NCBI RefSeq assembly: GCF_009707865.1
Contig: NZ_WMBA01000009.1
Span: 1 to 64,000, forward strand
Source: Amycolatopsis pithecellobii
GTDB taxonomy: Bacteria > Actinomycetota > Actinomycetes > Mycobacteriales > Pseudonocardiaceae
DNA: 64,000 nucleotides
Direction: 5' to 3'
A program made the position numbers and the translations under genes. How positions within the stretch are numbered: the stretch's first letter is position 1; every line of letters begins with the position of its first letter. Positions 25,629 through 33,202 of this stretch are shown in pieces. The notes beneath the pieces are model-generated. The model had not been told where the DNA came from and made no database searches. It saw nothing but the letters and a program-made list of their open reading frames with translations.

Positions 25629-25822
25629 TGAAGCTGACAGTCGACAGGGACCGATGTGAAGGGTACGGATTCTGTGAGCAGGCCGCGCCTTCTCTCCTCC
25701 GTCTCGACGACGACGGTGAGGTCGAGCTGCTGACTGATCTGTTGCGCCCGTCGGATATTTCGAGCGCCGAAGCGGCGACGCGTGCTTGCCCGGTGGCGGC
25801 ACTCCGAGTCGTGGAGCAATGA
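25628..25822 (+). CDS. Small [3Fe-4S]-type ferredoxin
   Basis: This 64-residue ferredoxin starts at ATG 25628. Cys10 and Cys16 in DRDRCEGYGFCEQAAP and Cys55 in ATRACPVAAL fit the three-cysteine C-x5-C ... C-P pattern of P450-partner ferredoxins that carry a 3Fe-4S cluster. A non-Cys residue (Tyr13) holds the variable cluster position. It passes electrons from the reductase downstream to the P450. It overlaps both neighbours by 1-4 nt. Confidence 0.95.
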   Translation: MKLTVDRDRCEGYGFCEQAAPSLLRLDDDGEVELLTDLLRPSDISSAEAATRACPVAALRVVEQ

Positions 25823-26973
25823 GCGACCACACAGCGCCGCGATCCGTCGTGATTGTCGGCGGCTCGGTAGCCGGGGCGACGGCAATCGACGCGCTTCGCC
25901 AGGCGGGTCATGAAGGTTCGATCACGGTGGTGACCGAGGAACGCTGGCCACCGTACGCCCGGCCACCGTTGTCGAAGGCCGTCCTCAAGGGAGTCGAAGC
26001 GCCGGAATCCGTGCTGCTGCCTCATTACGGCTCCGATGTGACCTTCCGCCAGGAAGCTCGTGCCATCGGCCTCGACATCGACCGCCGGGTCGTGCACCTT
26101 GCCGACGGCGACGAGATCCCGTATGACGCTGTCCTGCTCGCGACGGGAGAACGACCACGCCGGTTGAGCACGAACCCGGCCGAGATGGTCCTTCGAACGC
26201 TCGATGACGCGATCGCGCTGCGGGATCGGGTTCCCGCCGCCGGCTCGGTCCTGATCGTGGGTGGCGGCTTCCTGGGCATGGAGATCGCTTCCTCCGTCCG
26301 TGAGCTCGGCGCCGCTGTCACGGTCATCGACCAGGAGCCGCATCTGGAACGTCAGTTCGGCCCCGACCTCGCGCTCCGCATCCGCACCGCGGCCGGCGAA
26401 CGTGGTGTCGAGCTCAGGTGTAGCCCTGGCGGGGTCGAACTGCTGGGCAGTGAGCAGATCACCGGCGTGCGAACCGCCCAGGGCACGGTATTTGAAGCCG
26501 ATCTCGTCGTCAGCGCCGTGGGGTGCCTGCCGAATGTCGAGTGGCTCGAGGGAACCGGCCTGGCCACCGCGGCGGGAATTGCCGTGGACAGCCGATGCCT
26601 CGTCCGCCCGGATATCGCCGCCGCCGGAGACGTCGTCGCACGTGGTGATGCGCAAGGAAAATTGCGGCGAACACCGCACTGGGCGAACGCGCTGGATCAA
26701 GCGCGTGTCGCCGCGGCGGCGTTGGTCCGTGGGCCCGAGGCCCCGGCCTACCGGCCCCGTCCGTACTTCTGGACCGAACAGTTCGGGTTCGAAGTGAAGA
26801 TCGCCGGCGAAATTGCCACCGGTGCGCGGTTGTCCGAAGTGGACGGTGGGCTGCTCGATCGGGAGGCCCTGCTTCAGTGGACGGTGAACGGCCGGGCGGT
26901 GGCCGCGGCGTCGATCAACCGGCGCATCGCCGTCCGCAAACTGCACCAGCTGGCCGGTGCCGGCCTGATCTAA
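25819..26973 (+). CDS. NAD(P)H-dependent ferredoxin reductase
   Basis: This 384-residue flavoprotein starts at ATG 25819, overlapping the ferredoxin stop (ATGA). It has the FAD motif VVIVGGSVAGATAIDALRQAG, the NAD(P) motif VLIVGGGFLGMEIASSVREL near residue 145, and the late FAD segment DIAAAGDVVAR. It belongs to the putidaredoxin reductase-like family with a C-terminal reductase domain. Together with the ferredoxin it forms a class I P450 redox chain encoded in the right order. Confidence 0.94.
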   Translation: MSDHTAPRSVVIVGGSVAGATAIDALRQAGHEGSITVVTEERWPPYARPPLSKAVLKGVEAPESVLLPHYGSDVTFRQEARAIGLDIDRRVVHLADGDEIPYDAVLLATGERPRRLSTNPAEMVLRTLDDAIALRDRVPAAGSVLIVGGGFLGMEIASSVRELGAAVTVIDQEPHLERQFGPDLALRIRTAAGERGVELRCSPGGVELLGSEQITGVRTAQGTVFEADLVVSAVGCLPNVEWLEGTGLATAAGIAVDSRCLVRPDIAAAGDVVARGDAQGKLRRTPHWANALDQARVAAAALVRGPEAPAYRPRPYFWTEQFGFEVKIAGEIATGARLSEVDGGLLDREALLQWTVNGRAVAAASINRRIAVRKLHQLAGAGLI

Positions 26974-26976
26974 GGG

Positions 26977-28155
26977 ATGAGCGTGACCGTGGCTTCACTT
27001 GAGATCGATCTGTTCAGTGATGGGGCGTTGCTGGATCCGTGGCCGTTGTATCGGCGGATTCGGGATGCGGGGCCGGTGGTGTTTCTGAGTCGGCTCGGGG
27101 TGTGGGCGATGGGTCGGTATGGGCCGGTGCGGGCGGCGTTGCGTGATTGGGAGACGTATTCGTCGGCGCAGGGGATTGCGTTGAATCCGGTTGCGAATGG
27201 GACGACGGAGGGCCGGTTGCTGACGTCGGATCCGCCGGAGCACGACACGTTGCGTAGTGTGCTGGCTCATCGGTTGTTGCCGCGGCAGCTTCGGGATGTC
27301 GGGCAGACTGTGGCTCGGCGGGCGGAGGAGTTGGTCGAGGGTGTTGTCGCGGCGGGTGAGTTTGATGCGGTGTCGGATCTGGCGCAGGCGTTGCCGCTGG
27401 GCATCGTGTTGGATTTGATCGGGTTACCGCAGGACGGTCGTGACGAGATCCTGCGCTGGGCGGATGGGGCGTTTTCCGCGAGTGGGCCCGAAGGTCCCCG
27501 GACTGCACGGGGGCTTGCGTTGCTGGAGGAGCAGTTCCAGTATCTGATCACCCGGGCGACCAGGGACCAGCTCGCTCCCGGCAGTATGGGCTGGGCTATT
27601 TATCAGGCTGCTGATGAGGGCAGGATTGATGCGAAGTCCACCCTGCCGTTGATGTCGGCGTATTTGACTGCTGGTCTTGACACGACCGTGAATGCGATTG
27701 GCAACGCGGTTTACTATTTTGCCCACAATCCGGGGCAGTGGGATCTGGTGCGGCAGAATCCGGAAATCGTGGCTAATGCGTTCAATGAGGTTCTGCGTGT
27801 TGAGTCGCCGGTTCAGTTCTTCACGCGTGTGACGACGCGTGAGGTGGATGTTGAGGGTGTGCGGCTGCCGGAGGGTGCCAGGGTGATGATGATGTACGCG
27901 TCGGCTAATCGTGATGAGCGTCGGTGGGAGAATCCCGCGACGTTCGATGTCAGGCGTAACGCGGCTGAGCACATCGCGTTCGGTCATGGTGTGCATGGCT
28001 GCGCCGGACAGGCCCTGGCCCGCATCGAAGGACACGCGATTTTGCAGTCCCTCGCGAAACGTGTGGCCCGCTTCGAAGTCTCGGCACCGGAACGGCGGAT
28101 CAACCAACTGATCCGCGGCTTCAAATCGTTGCCGACCGTCGTCCAGGCCGGCTGA
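26977..28155 (+). CDS. Cytochrome P450 (class I)
   Basis: This 392-residue P450 starts at ATG 26977, 3 nt after the reductase. Its I-helix reads AYLTAGLDTTVNAIGN, the ExxR motif is NEVLRVESP and the heme ligand is Cys342 in FGHGVHGCAGQALARIEG. It is soluble and fed by the ferredoxin and reductase just upstream. Its codon use is odd: roughly the first 1000 nt favour G- and T-ending codons (TTG, GCG, GGG, CGT), unlike the C-ending codons of the reductase. This suggests a separate origin. The substrate is probably a small cyclic hydrocarbon or terpenoid, given the mycofactocin-type alcohol dehydrogenase nearby; that is inference. Confidence 0.95.
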   Translation: MSVTVASLEIDLFSDGALLDPWPLYRRIRDAGPVVFLSRLGVWAMGRYGPVRAALRDWETYSSAQGIALNPVANGTTEGRLLTSDPPEHDTLRSVLAHRLLPRQLRDVGQTVARRAEELVEGVVAAGEFDAVSDLAQALPLGIVLDLIGLPQDGRDEILRWADGAFSASGPEGPRTARGLALLEEQFQYLITRATRDQLAPGSMGWAIYQAADEGRIDAKSTLPLMSAYLTAGLDTTVNAIGNAVYYFAHNPGQWDLVRQNPEIVANAFNEVLRVESPVQFFTRVTTREVDVEGVRLPEGARVMMMYASANRDERRWENPATFDVRRNAAEHIAFGHGVHGCAGQALARIEGHAILQSLAKRVARFEVSAPERRINQLIRGFKSLPTVVQAG

Positions 28156-28290
28156 TACCAGGCGCATGCGGCCCTTCGGGAATGCCCGCGATATCTTCCC
28201 GGCCCAGGATCTGCGGGAATGATCCTGACAGCCGGCCCCCGGCACGGTCCGGCGGCGCGTTCGACGCGGTTGGCCTTCTCTGTCAGGTCG

Positions 28291-29199
28291 TCAGCCGGCG
28301 AAATGGGTCAGGCTCAGTGCGAGGAGTCTCTGCTGGGTGGTGGCGTCGTGGGATACCGGCGGAGTGCTTGATTCCTTGTCACGGTTGAAGTAGCGGCCGG
28401 TGACACCGGCCATGGCGGGGTCGGTCGCGATGCGTGTGGCGCTTTTCGCTCCTTCGGCAGGGGTGAGCAGGGTGCGGCGGATCAGGGTGCGCATGGGGCG
28501 TAGCAGTGGGGGCACGAGGTCGTCGATGATGTCGGTGGCAACGATGCCCGGGTGCAGAGCGTTGACCGTCACACCGTCGGCGGCGAGGTTGCGGGCGAGG
28601 GCGTAGCCGGCGGTGACGGTCATGAGCTTGGCGCGTGCGTAGGCCTCGAATGGCGCGAACCCAGAAGCGGGATTGAGTTCTGCGAGGTCATCGATGCCTG
28701 CCAGCTCGAGGGTCGCCGGACGAGGCCTCCCTGCGAGCTTGATCTGCCGGGTGTCGTTGAGGGTGTCGCTGGCGACGTTCACCACGCGGGCGTGGCCGCG
28801 TCGCAGCGGCACGTCCAGCAGGGTGGTGAGGCCGTAGGCGGCGAGGTAGTCGAGGGCGATGTGCATCTCGATGCCGTCGGCCGAGACGCGGTGTTCGGAG
28901 AAGTGCGCGCCGGCGTTGTTGATCAGGATGTGGATCCGGTCGTGATGGTCCCGGATGGTTTTCGCCGCGGTCACGACGTCCTTGCGCTGGGAGAGGTCCC
29001 CGAGGATGACGTCGAGCCGGTTTGCTGCCTGTGGGCCGATGCGTGCGCGCAGAGCGTCCGCACGAGCGGGATTGCGGGCGATGGTGACCACGTGCGCACC
29101 TGCGTGGATGAGGTCGGCGGCGATGATCTGGCCCATGCCGCCGGTCGCGCCGGTGACGACGGCGACTTTCCGCGTCAGGTCGGGGATAGCGGCGTTCAC
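28291..29199 (-). CDS. SDR-family oxidoreductase (retinol dehydrogenase-like)
   Basis: A protein of about 302 residues starting at GTG 29199, coupled to the upstream gene by a GTGA overlap. It has VAVVTGATGGMGQIIAADLI near residue 12, NNAG in ILINNAGAHFSE near residue 93, catalytic Tyr and Lys in AYARAKLM near residue 184 and a C-terminal extension as in WW-oxidoreductase or retinol-dehydrogenase-type SDRs. With the NmrA-like gene and the divergent TetR regulator it forms a small stress- or xenobiotic-type unit. Confidence 0.9.
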   Translation of the reverse strand: MNAAIPDLTRKVAVVTGATGGMGQIIAADLIHAGAHVVTIARNPARADALRARIGPQAANRLDVILGDLSQRKDVVTAAKTIRDHHDRIHILINNAGAHFSEHRVSADGIEMHIALDYLAAYGLTTLLDVPLRRGHARVVNVASDTLNDTRQIKLAGRPRPATLELAGIDDLAELNPASGFAPFEAYARAKLMTVTAGYALARNLAADGVTVNALHPGIVATDIIDDLVPPLLRPMRTLIRRTLLTPAEGAKSATRIATDPAMAGVTGRYFNRDKESSTPPVSHDATTQQRLLALSLTHFAG

Positions 29200-29834
29200 C
29201 GGACGATCCGCGGGTAGGCGTGGGAGTACTGCGGGGTTTCGGCCTCGTCGAGCAGGAACGCGGCGAGATCGGCGCGCCCGATGGAACTCCACAGCCGGAT
29301 TGGCAGGTCGGTACCAGCCCGGTACTTCCCGATCGCGGCGTGGTCCGACAGCTTCGGCGGCCGCACAATCGTCCAAGTCAGGCCGGCCGCGGTGATGAGC
29401 GGCTCCATCGTTTCCTTGTCGTGCATTCGCTCGGCCACATTCGCCCACACCGCCAAGGAGTACAACGATTTGTCGTGCGTCTCCAGCACGCCGTGCGCGC
29501 TGACGGCTATCAGGCGCGCCACCCCGGCTGCTTTCATCGCTGTGACCGCCGAGCGGATGCCCTCGGTGCACACTGTCGTCGGTCCCTTGTCAGCTCCGCC
29601 CAGCGTGCTGATCACCACGCTGGTGCCCGGTAGGGCACGCGTCAGGGTCGAGACGTCGGTGACTTCGGGCCAGCTCACTTCGGTGAGCCCTTCCCTCGGT
29701 GCGAACGTTCCTGTCCGGCGGACCGGCGCGACCACGTGGTGCCCGCGTTGAAGCGCCGTGGACACCACATGACGTCCGGTGGCACCGGTCGCCCCCAGGA
29801 CCGCCACGGTCATTTGTGATACGGAATGTCTCAT
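29196..29834 (-). CDS. NmrA/NAD(P)H-binding atypical SDR
   Basis: A protein of about 212 residues with the Rossmann motif MTVAVLGATGATGRHVVSTAL and TSVVISTLGGADKGPT, VARLIAVSAHG and AGLTWTIVRPPKLSD, typical of NAD(P)-binding (NmrA-like, BVR-B-like) proteins. There is no classical YxxxK site. Starts at 29834 (ATGAGACA, which overlaps a TGTCTCAT repeat) and at 29813 are both possible; I prefer 29834 because a promoter-like TTGACT lies about 35 nt upstream, which would give a leaderless message. The gene is translated together with the downstream SDR and is divergent from the tetR gene. Confidence 0.85.
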   Translation of the reverse strand: MRHSVSQMTVAVLGATGATGRHVVSTALQRGHHVVAPVRRTGTFAPREGLTEVSWPEVTDVSTLTRALPGTSVVISTLGGADKGPTTVCTEGIRSAVTAMKAAGVARLIAVSAHGVLETHDKSLYSLAVWANVAERMHDKETMEPLITAAGLTWTIVRPPKLSDHAAIGKYRAGTDLPIRLWSSIGRADLAAFLLDEAETPQYSHAYPRIVR

Positions 29835-29906
29835 AACCTGATGATGCGCACTCGCCGCGCTGCGAGTCAAGTTGTCTCATAGAATTGGTTCGTGGCCAGT
29901 GAGACA
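29827..29906. promoter_or_regulatory. TGTCTCA repeats in the nmrA-like/tetR divergent promoter
   Basis: TGTCTCAT occurs at 29827-29834 and 29873-29880, and the inverted TGAGACA at 29900-29906, inside the first codons of tetR. The second and third copies make an inverted repeat across TAGAAT (29880-29885), a -10-like hexamer placed for a leaderless tetR transcript. Binding by this TetR protein is inferred. Confidence 0.5.
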
Positions 29907-30461
29907 GACCCACGCTCCATGCGAAGTCGCGAAGCGATCTTGAACGCCGCCCGTGAGCTGCTGCTGGAGGGTGGCCCGACCGCGGTGACGCATGTGCACG
30001 TCGCCGACCGCGCGGGAGTGGGACGCGCGACCGTTTATCGCCACTGGCCCCAGGCCGAACCCCTCCTCGTCGAGGCAATGGCCACCGTCCCCATGCCGTT
30101 CCTCGACAAACCCACCACTCCCACCCGGGACTGGCTACGACGGGAACTGACCGCGATCGCCCGCCAACTCGAACTCGACGACGTACGTGCCGTGTCCACG
30201 ACCCTGGCGAACACCGCGCTATGGGACGAGAACATGGACGCCCGCCGCGCGCAGTTCGCCGGCATCCTCGCCGACCGACTCGCCGCCGCCCTCGACGACG
30301 CCCAAGCGCGCGGTGAGATCACCCTCGCACTCACCAGCCGGGACGCCGCCGCCTTGGCCATCGGGCCGATGTACTACCGCAGCACCATCGAGCACGCTAC
30401 GGCCGACTCCGCCCTCATCGAAGCCATCATCGCCGCCTTGGGTACCTGGTCCACCGACTAG
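29892..30461 (+). CDS. TetR-family transcriptional regulator
   Basis: This 189-residue protein has an N-terminal TetR HTH (REAILNAARELLLEGGPTAVTHVHVADRAGVGRATVYRHWPQAEPLLVEAM) and a C-terminal ligand domain of the TetR_C_11 kind. The GTG at 29892 has no Shine-Dalgarno sequence, and a TAGAAT hexamer ends 6 nt before it, suggesting leaderless translation. It is divergent from the NmrA-like/SDR pair and is their likely repressor. Confidence 0.92.
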   Translation: MASETDPRSMRSREAILNAARELLLEGGPTAVTHVHVADRAGVGRATVYRHWPQAEPLLVEAMATVPMPFLDKPTTPTRDWLRRELTAIARQLELDDVRAVSTTLANTALWDENMDARRAQFAGILADRLAAALDDAQARGEITLALTSRDAAALAIGPMYYRSTIEHATADSALIEAIIAALGTWSTD

Positions 30462-30537
30462 AGAACCTCCCGGAACGGAGCGAATACCCCGGCCCGTCCG
30501 GTTGCCCGATCATGCGATCGGCGTATGCTGCGAGCAT

Positions 30538-30557
30538 ATATCAACAGTTGTGGATAT
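30538..30557. promoter_or_regulatory. Operator upstream of the CocE-type hydrolase
   Basis: ATATCAACAGTTGTGGATAT is a near-perfect inverted repeat 20 nt before the start of the hydrolase. It matches 18 of 20 positions of the central part of the palindrome at 32405-32436 in front of the downstream tetR gene. This indicates control of both genes by the same TetR protein. Confidence 0.75.
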
Positions 30558-30577
30558 CTGCTCGGAGGGATCTTGTC

Positions 30578-32323
30578 ATGTCCGACGACCAGAGGATCTA
30601 CATGCCGTCCCGGCCCCTCGAGGCCGGCAGTGCACGGTATGGCGTCCTCAGTGACTTCGCGCCCGGGAAGCGCACCCTCGAGGCTGGAACGCGCCTCGCT
30701 GAGCCGTTCTGCGCTCTGCCGGTCGACATCGTGCATGACAGGGACCTCGAAGTGACCTTGCGCGACGGCACTGTGACGCATGTGGATGTGTTTCGGCCAG
30801 CCGGAACCGAGAAGGTTCCGGTGATCGTGGCGTTCAGCCCCTACGGCAAAGGGCAGGGCACGTCACCGAGCGCGAAGGGCGTGTTCGATCTGGTCGGCCT
30901 CGATAACTCGAAGGTTTCTGGCCTGCACAAGTTCGAGGGGCCGGACCCGGCGTACTGGTGTGCGCAGGGTTACGCCATCTGCAACCCGGACATCCGGGGA
31001 GTGGTCGAGTCCGGAGGCGACAGTGTGCTCTGGGACCGGCAGGAGGGCCGCGATGCCTATGACCTGATCGAGTGGCTCGGCGTTCAGGACTGGTGCAGTG
31101 GCAAGGTCGCGATGAGCGGTACGTCCTACCTGGCTGCGTCGCAGTGGTTCACCGCAGCCGAGCAGCCGCCGCACCTCGCCGCGATCAACCCCTGGGAGGG
31201 GATGAGCGACACCTATCGCGACCTGGTCCTGCGTGGCGGGATACCGGACAGCGGGTTCGCCCGGCAGCTTCGCGACTTTTCCTTCTGGGGCCACGGCCGG
31301 AAGGAGGACATCATCGCCGAGGCGGATCGCTACCCGCTCATGAACGATCTCTGGGAGAACAAGATCCCACGGTACGAGGAGATCATCGTTCCGGCTTACG
31401 TGGTCGCCAGCTACTCGAACACGCTTCACACCCAGGGCACGTTCCGCGCGTGGCGGCGGATGTCCTCTCCGGACAAGTGGCTGCGCATCCACAACAGCCA
31501 GGAATGGCCGGACTATTACGACGAGGCCAACCGGGAAGACCTCCGCCGCTTCTTCGACCACTTCCTGAAAGGCGTGGACAACGGCTGGGAGGACACCCCT
31601 CGCGTCCGGTACTCCCTGCTGGATCTGGAAGGTGGCGACCAGGTCGCGCTCGGCGCGGACTCGTTCCCGCCGCGCGGGGTCGTCTCCACGAAGTACTACC
31701 TCGACGCCCGCACGCGCACGTTGGGCACGGAAGCCCCGGCCGAGGAGGCGAGCGCCCAGTACGTCGTCGGGTCGAACTCACCTGCCGTCTCGTTCCTGAC
31801 CCGCTTCGAAGACAAGACCGTTCTCGTCGGCTATCCGAAGGCGCATCTGTGGGTGGAAGTCGACGGCGACGACGACATGGACCTGTTCGTCTTGGTGCAG
31901 AAGCTCGATGCCCACGGAACGCCGCTCGCGCAATTCACCGTGCCGAACCAGACCGCGAGGGTCCACGACGCGACGGAGTACGGCGGCTCGATCCTGCGCT
32001 ACCGCGGGTCGGACGGCAGGCTCCGGGTGTCGATGCGTCACCTCGACGACACTCTCTCCACCGAAGAGGTGCCCGCTCACACCTTCGACCGGGTCGAGAA
32101 ACTCTCCGCCGGCGAGGTGGTCGAGATCGAGATCGACCTGCTCCCCGTCGGGCTGGTTTTCTACCCTCGTGAGCAGCTCCGGTTCATCGTGAGTGGTCGC
32201 AGCTTGCTCGGCTCGATGATGCCCGGCATGCCCGAGTACACCTCGCCATACCAAGGCACCCACATCGTGCACACGGGCGGCGAACACGCCTCCTACCTGC
32301 AGCTGCCGGTTCAGAACTCCTGA
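30578..32323 (+). CDS. CocE/NonD-family alpha/beta hydrolase (X-Pro dipeptidyl-peptidase S15-like)
   Basis: A protein of about 581 residues starting at ATG 30578 behind GGAGG. The alpha/beta-hydrolase half has VPVIVAFSPYGKGQG, DIRGVVESGGDSVLW and the nucleophile elbow KVAMSGTSYLAASQWF (GxSY, as in CocE) near residue 183. The C-terminal jelly-roll domain has YPKAHLWVEVDGDDDMDLFVLVQKLD and HLDDT. The family hydrolyses esters and amides such as cocaine or N-acylated compounds; some members are peptidases. No signal peptide is seen, so it is cytoplasmic. A TetR-type operator lies directly in its promoter. Confidence 0.92.
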   Translation: MSDDQRIYMPSRPLEAGSARYGVLSDFAPGKRTLEAGTRLAEPFCALPVDIVHDRDLEVTLRDGTVTHVDVFRPAGTEKVPVIVAFSPYGKGQGTSPSAKGVFDLVGLDNSKVSGLHKFEGPDPAYWCAQGYAICNPDIRGVVESGGDSVLWDRQEGRDAYDLIEWLGVQDWCSGKVAMSGTSYLAASQWFTAAEQPPHLAAINPWEGMSDTYRDLVLRGGIPDSGFARQLRDFSFWGHGRKEDIIAEADRYPLMNDLWENKIPRYEEIIVPAYVVASYSNTLHTQGTFRAWRRMSSPDKWLRIHNSQEWPDYYDEANREDLRRFFDHFLKGVDNGWEDTPRVRYSLLDLEGGDQVALGADSFPPRGVVSTKYYLDARTRTLGTEAPAEEASAQYVVGSNSPAVSFLTRFEDKTVLVGYPKAHLWVEVDGDDDMDLFVLVQKLDAHGTPLAQFTVPNQTARVHDATEYGGSILRYRGSDGRLRVSMRHLDDTLSTEEVPAHTFDRVEKLSAGEVVEIEIDLLPVGLVFYPREQLRFIVSGRSLLGSMMPGMPEYTSPYQGTHIVHTGGEHASYLQLPVQNS

Positions 32324-32404
32324 GGAGCACCCACACGACGCACACCGGTTTCCGTGGAACTGAATCCAGGCGTACGGATGGTGGTTGCCGCACGTCTGCG
32401 CCGG

Positions 32405-32436
32405 GCCACTATATCAACAGATGTTGATATAGTGGC
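32405..32436. promoter_or_regulatory. Perfect TetR-type operator palindrome (15-bp arms)
   Basis: GCCACTATATCAACA (32405-32419) and its exact reverse complement (32422-32436) flank a 2-nt centre GA. The site lies 17 nt before the tetR start at 32454, and its core recurs at 30538-30557. It is long and perfect enough to be a real dyad; the binding protein is inferred from position. Confidence 0.85.
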
Positions 32437-32453
32437 GATCGTAGACTGTCGAG

Positions 32454-33098
32454 GTGAAAACGCAACCCGAAGTTTCCGCGCCACGAACCCGGCGTGGCCG
32501 CAGGCCAGGGCAGAACACGACCCGGCAGGCTGTGCTCGACGCTGCGCGCCGGCGCTTCGCAGCGGACGGGTTCAAAGCGACGACCATCCGCGCGATCGCC
32601 GAGGACGCCGACGTCGACGCCGCGCTGGTCATGCAGTTCTTCCGCTCCAAGGACGAATTGTTCGGCGCGGTGATGTCGATCTCGCCGGATGCGCTTTCCC
32701 GGATCGCGAACGCGTTCGGTGGACCTGTCGAGTCGATCGGCGAAAGGCTTGTCCGGGAGTACCTCGCCGTCTGGGAGGGCGACCAGTCTGACGCCGACGC
32801 GTTGCGTGCGATGCTTCGCGGGGCGATCGCGAACGAGAAGGCGAAATCCCTGCTCCGGGACTTCATCGAAGCGCGCCTGTCCGAGAACCTCCGCCAGACC
32901 GCTTCGGATAGTCACGACGCCGCGGTCCGTGTCGCCCTCGCGGCTTCCATGTTGATCGGTGTCACCGTCGGTCGGCAGCTCGTCCAGGTTGCGGTACTCG
33001 CCGACGAGGAGGCCGAGGCGATCGTGCGGCACGTCGGCCCGGCGCTGCAGGCGATCCTCGCGCCGACGCCGGCGACAGGTCACGAAGACCGGTCCTGA
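32454..33098 (+). CDS. TetR-family regulator, probable repressor of the CocE-type hydrolase
   Basis: This 214-residue protein has the TetR HTH at residues 22-70 (TRQAVLDAARRRFAADGFKATTIRAIAEDADVDAALVMQFFRSKDELF) and a helical ligand domain of the TetR_C_17/PsrA-like sort (LREYLAVWEGD-type helix, ALRAMLRGAIANEKAK, LAASMLIGVTVGRQLVQV). It starts at GTG 32454, just after the perfect operator palindrome. The same operator core lies in the promoter of the hydrolase gene upstream, so it likely represses itself and the hydrolase and is released by the hydrolase substrate or product. Confidence 0.93.
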   Translation: MKTQPEVSAPRTRRGRRPGQNTTRQAVLDAARRRFAADGFKATTIRAIAEDADVDAALVMQFFRSKDELFGAVMSISPDALSRIANAFGGPVESIGERLVREYLAVWEGDQSDADALRAMLRGAIANEKAKSLLRDFIEARLSENLRQTASDSHDAAVRVALAASMLIGVTVGRQLVQVAVLADEEAEAIVRHVGPALQAILAPTPATGHEDRS

Positions 33099-33100
33099 CC

Positions 33101-33116
33101 GCCGGACCCGTCCGGC
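33101..33116. terminator. Short hairpin between convergent tetR and transporter genes
   Basis: GCCGGAC (33101-33107) and GTCCGGC (33110-33116) form a 7-bp stem with a very small loop, 3 nt after the tetR stop. GTTGTGG follows, not a U tract. It is likely a weak actinobacterial terminator. Confidence 0.45.
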
Positions 33117-33202
33117 GTTGTGGGGTGCCTTTCGGTGATGACGAGCCGGCACCACCGGAAGATCCCTGACGATCACCGCCGACGCGAACGGGGCCTCGGC
33201 GG

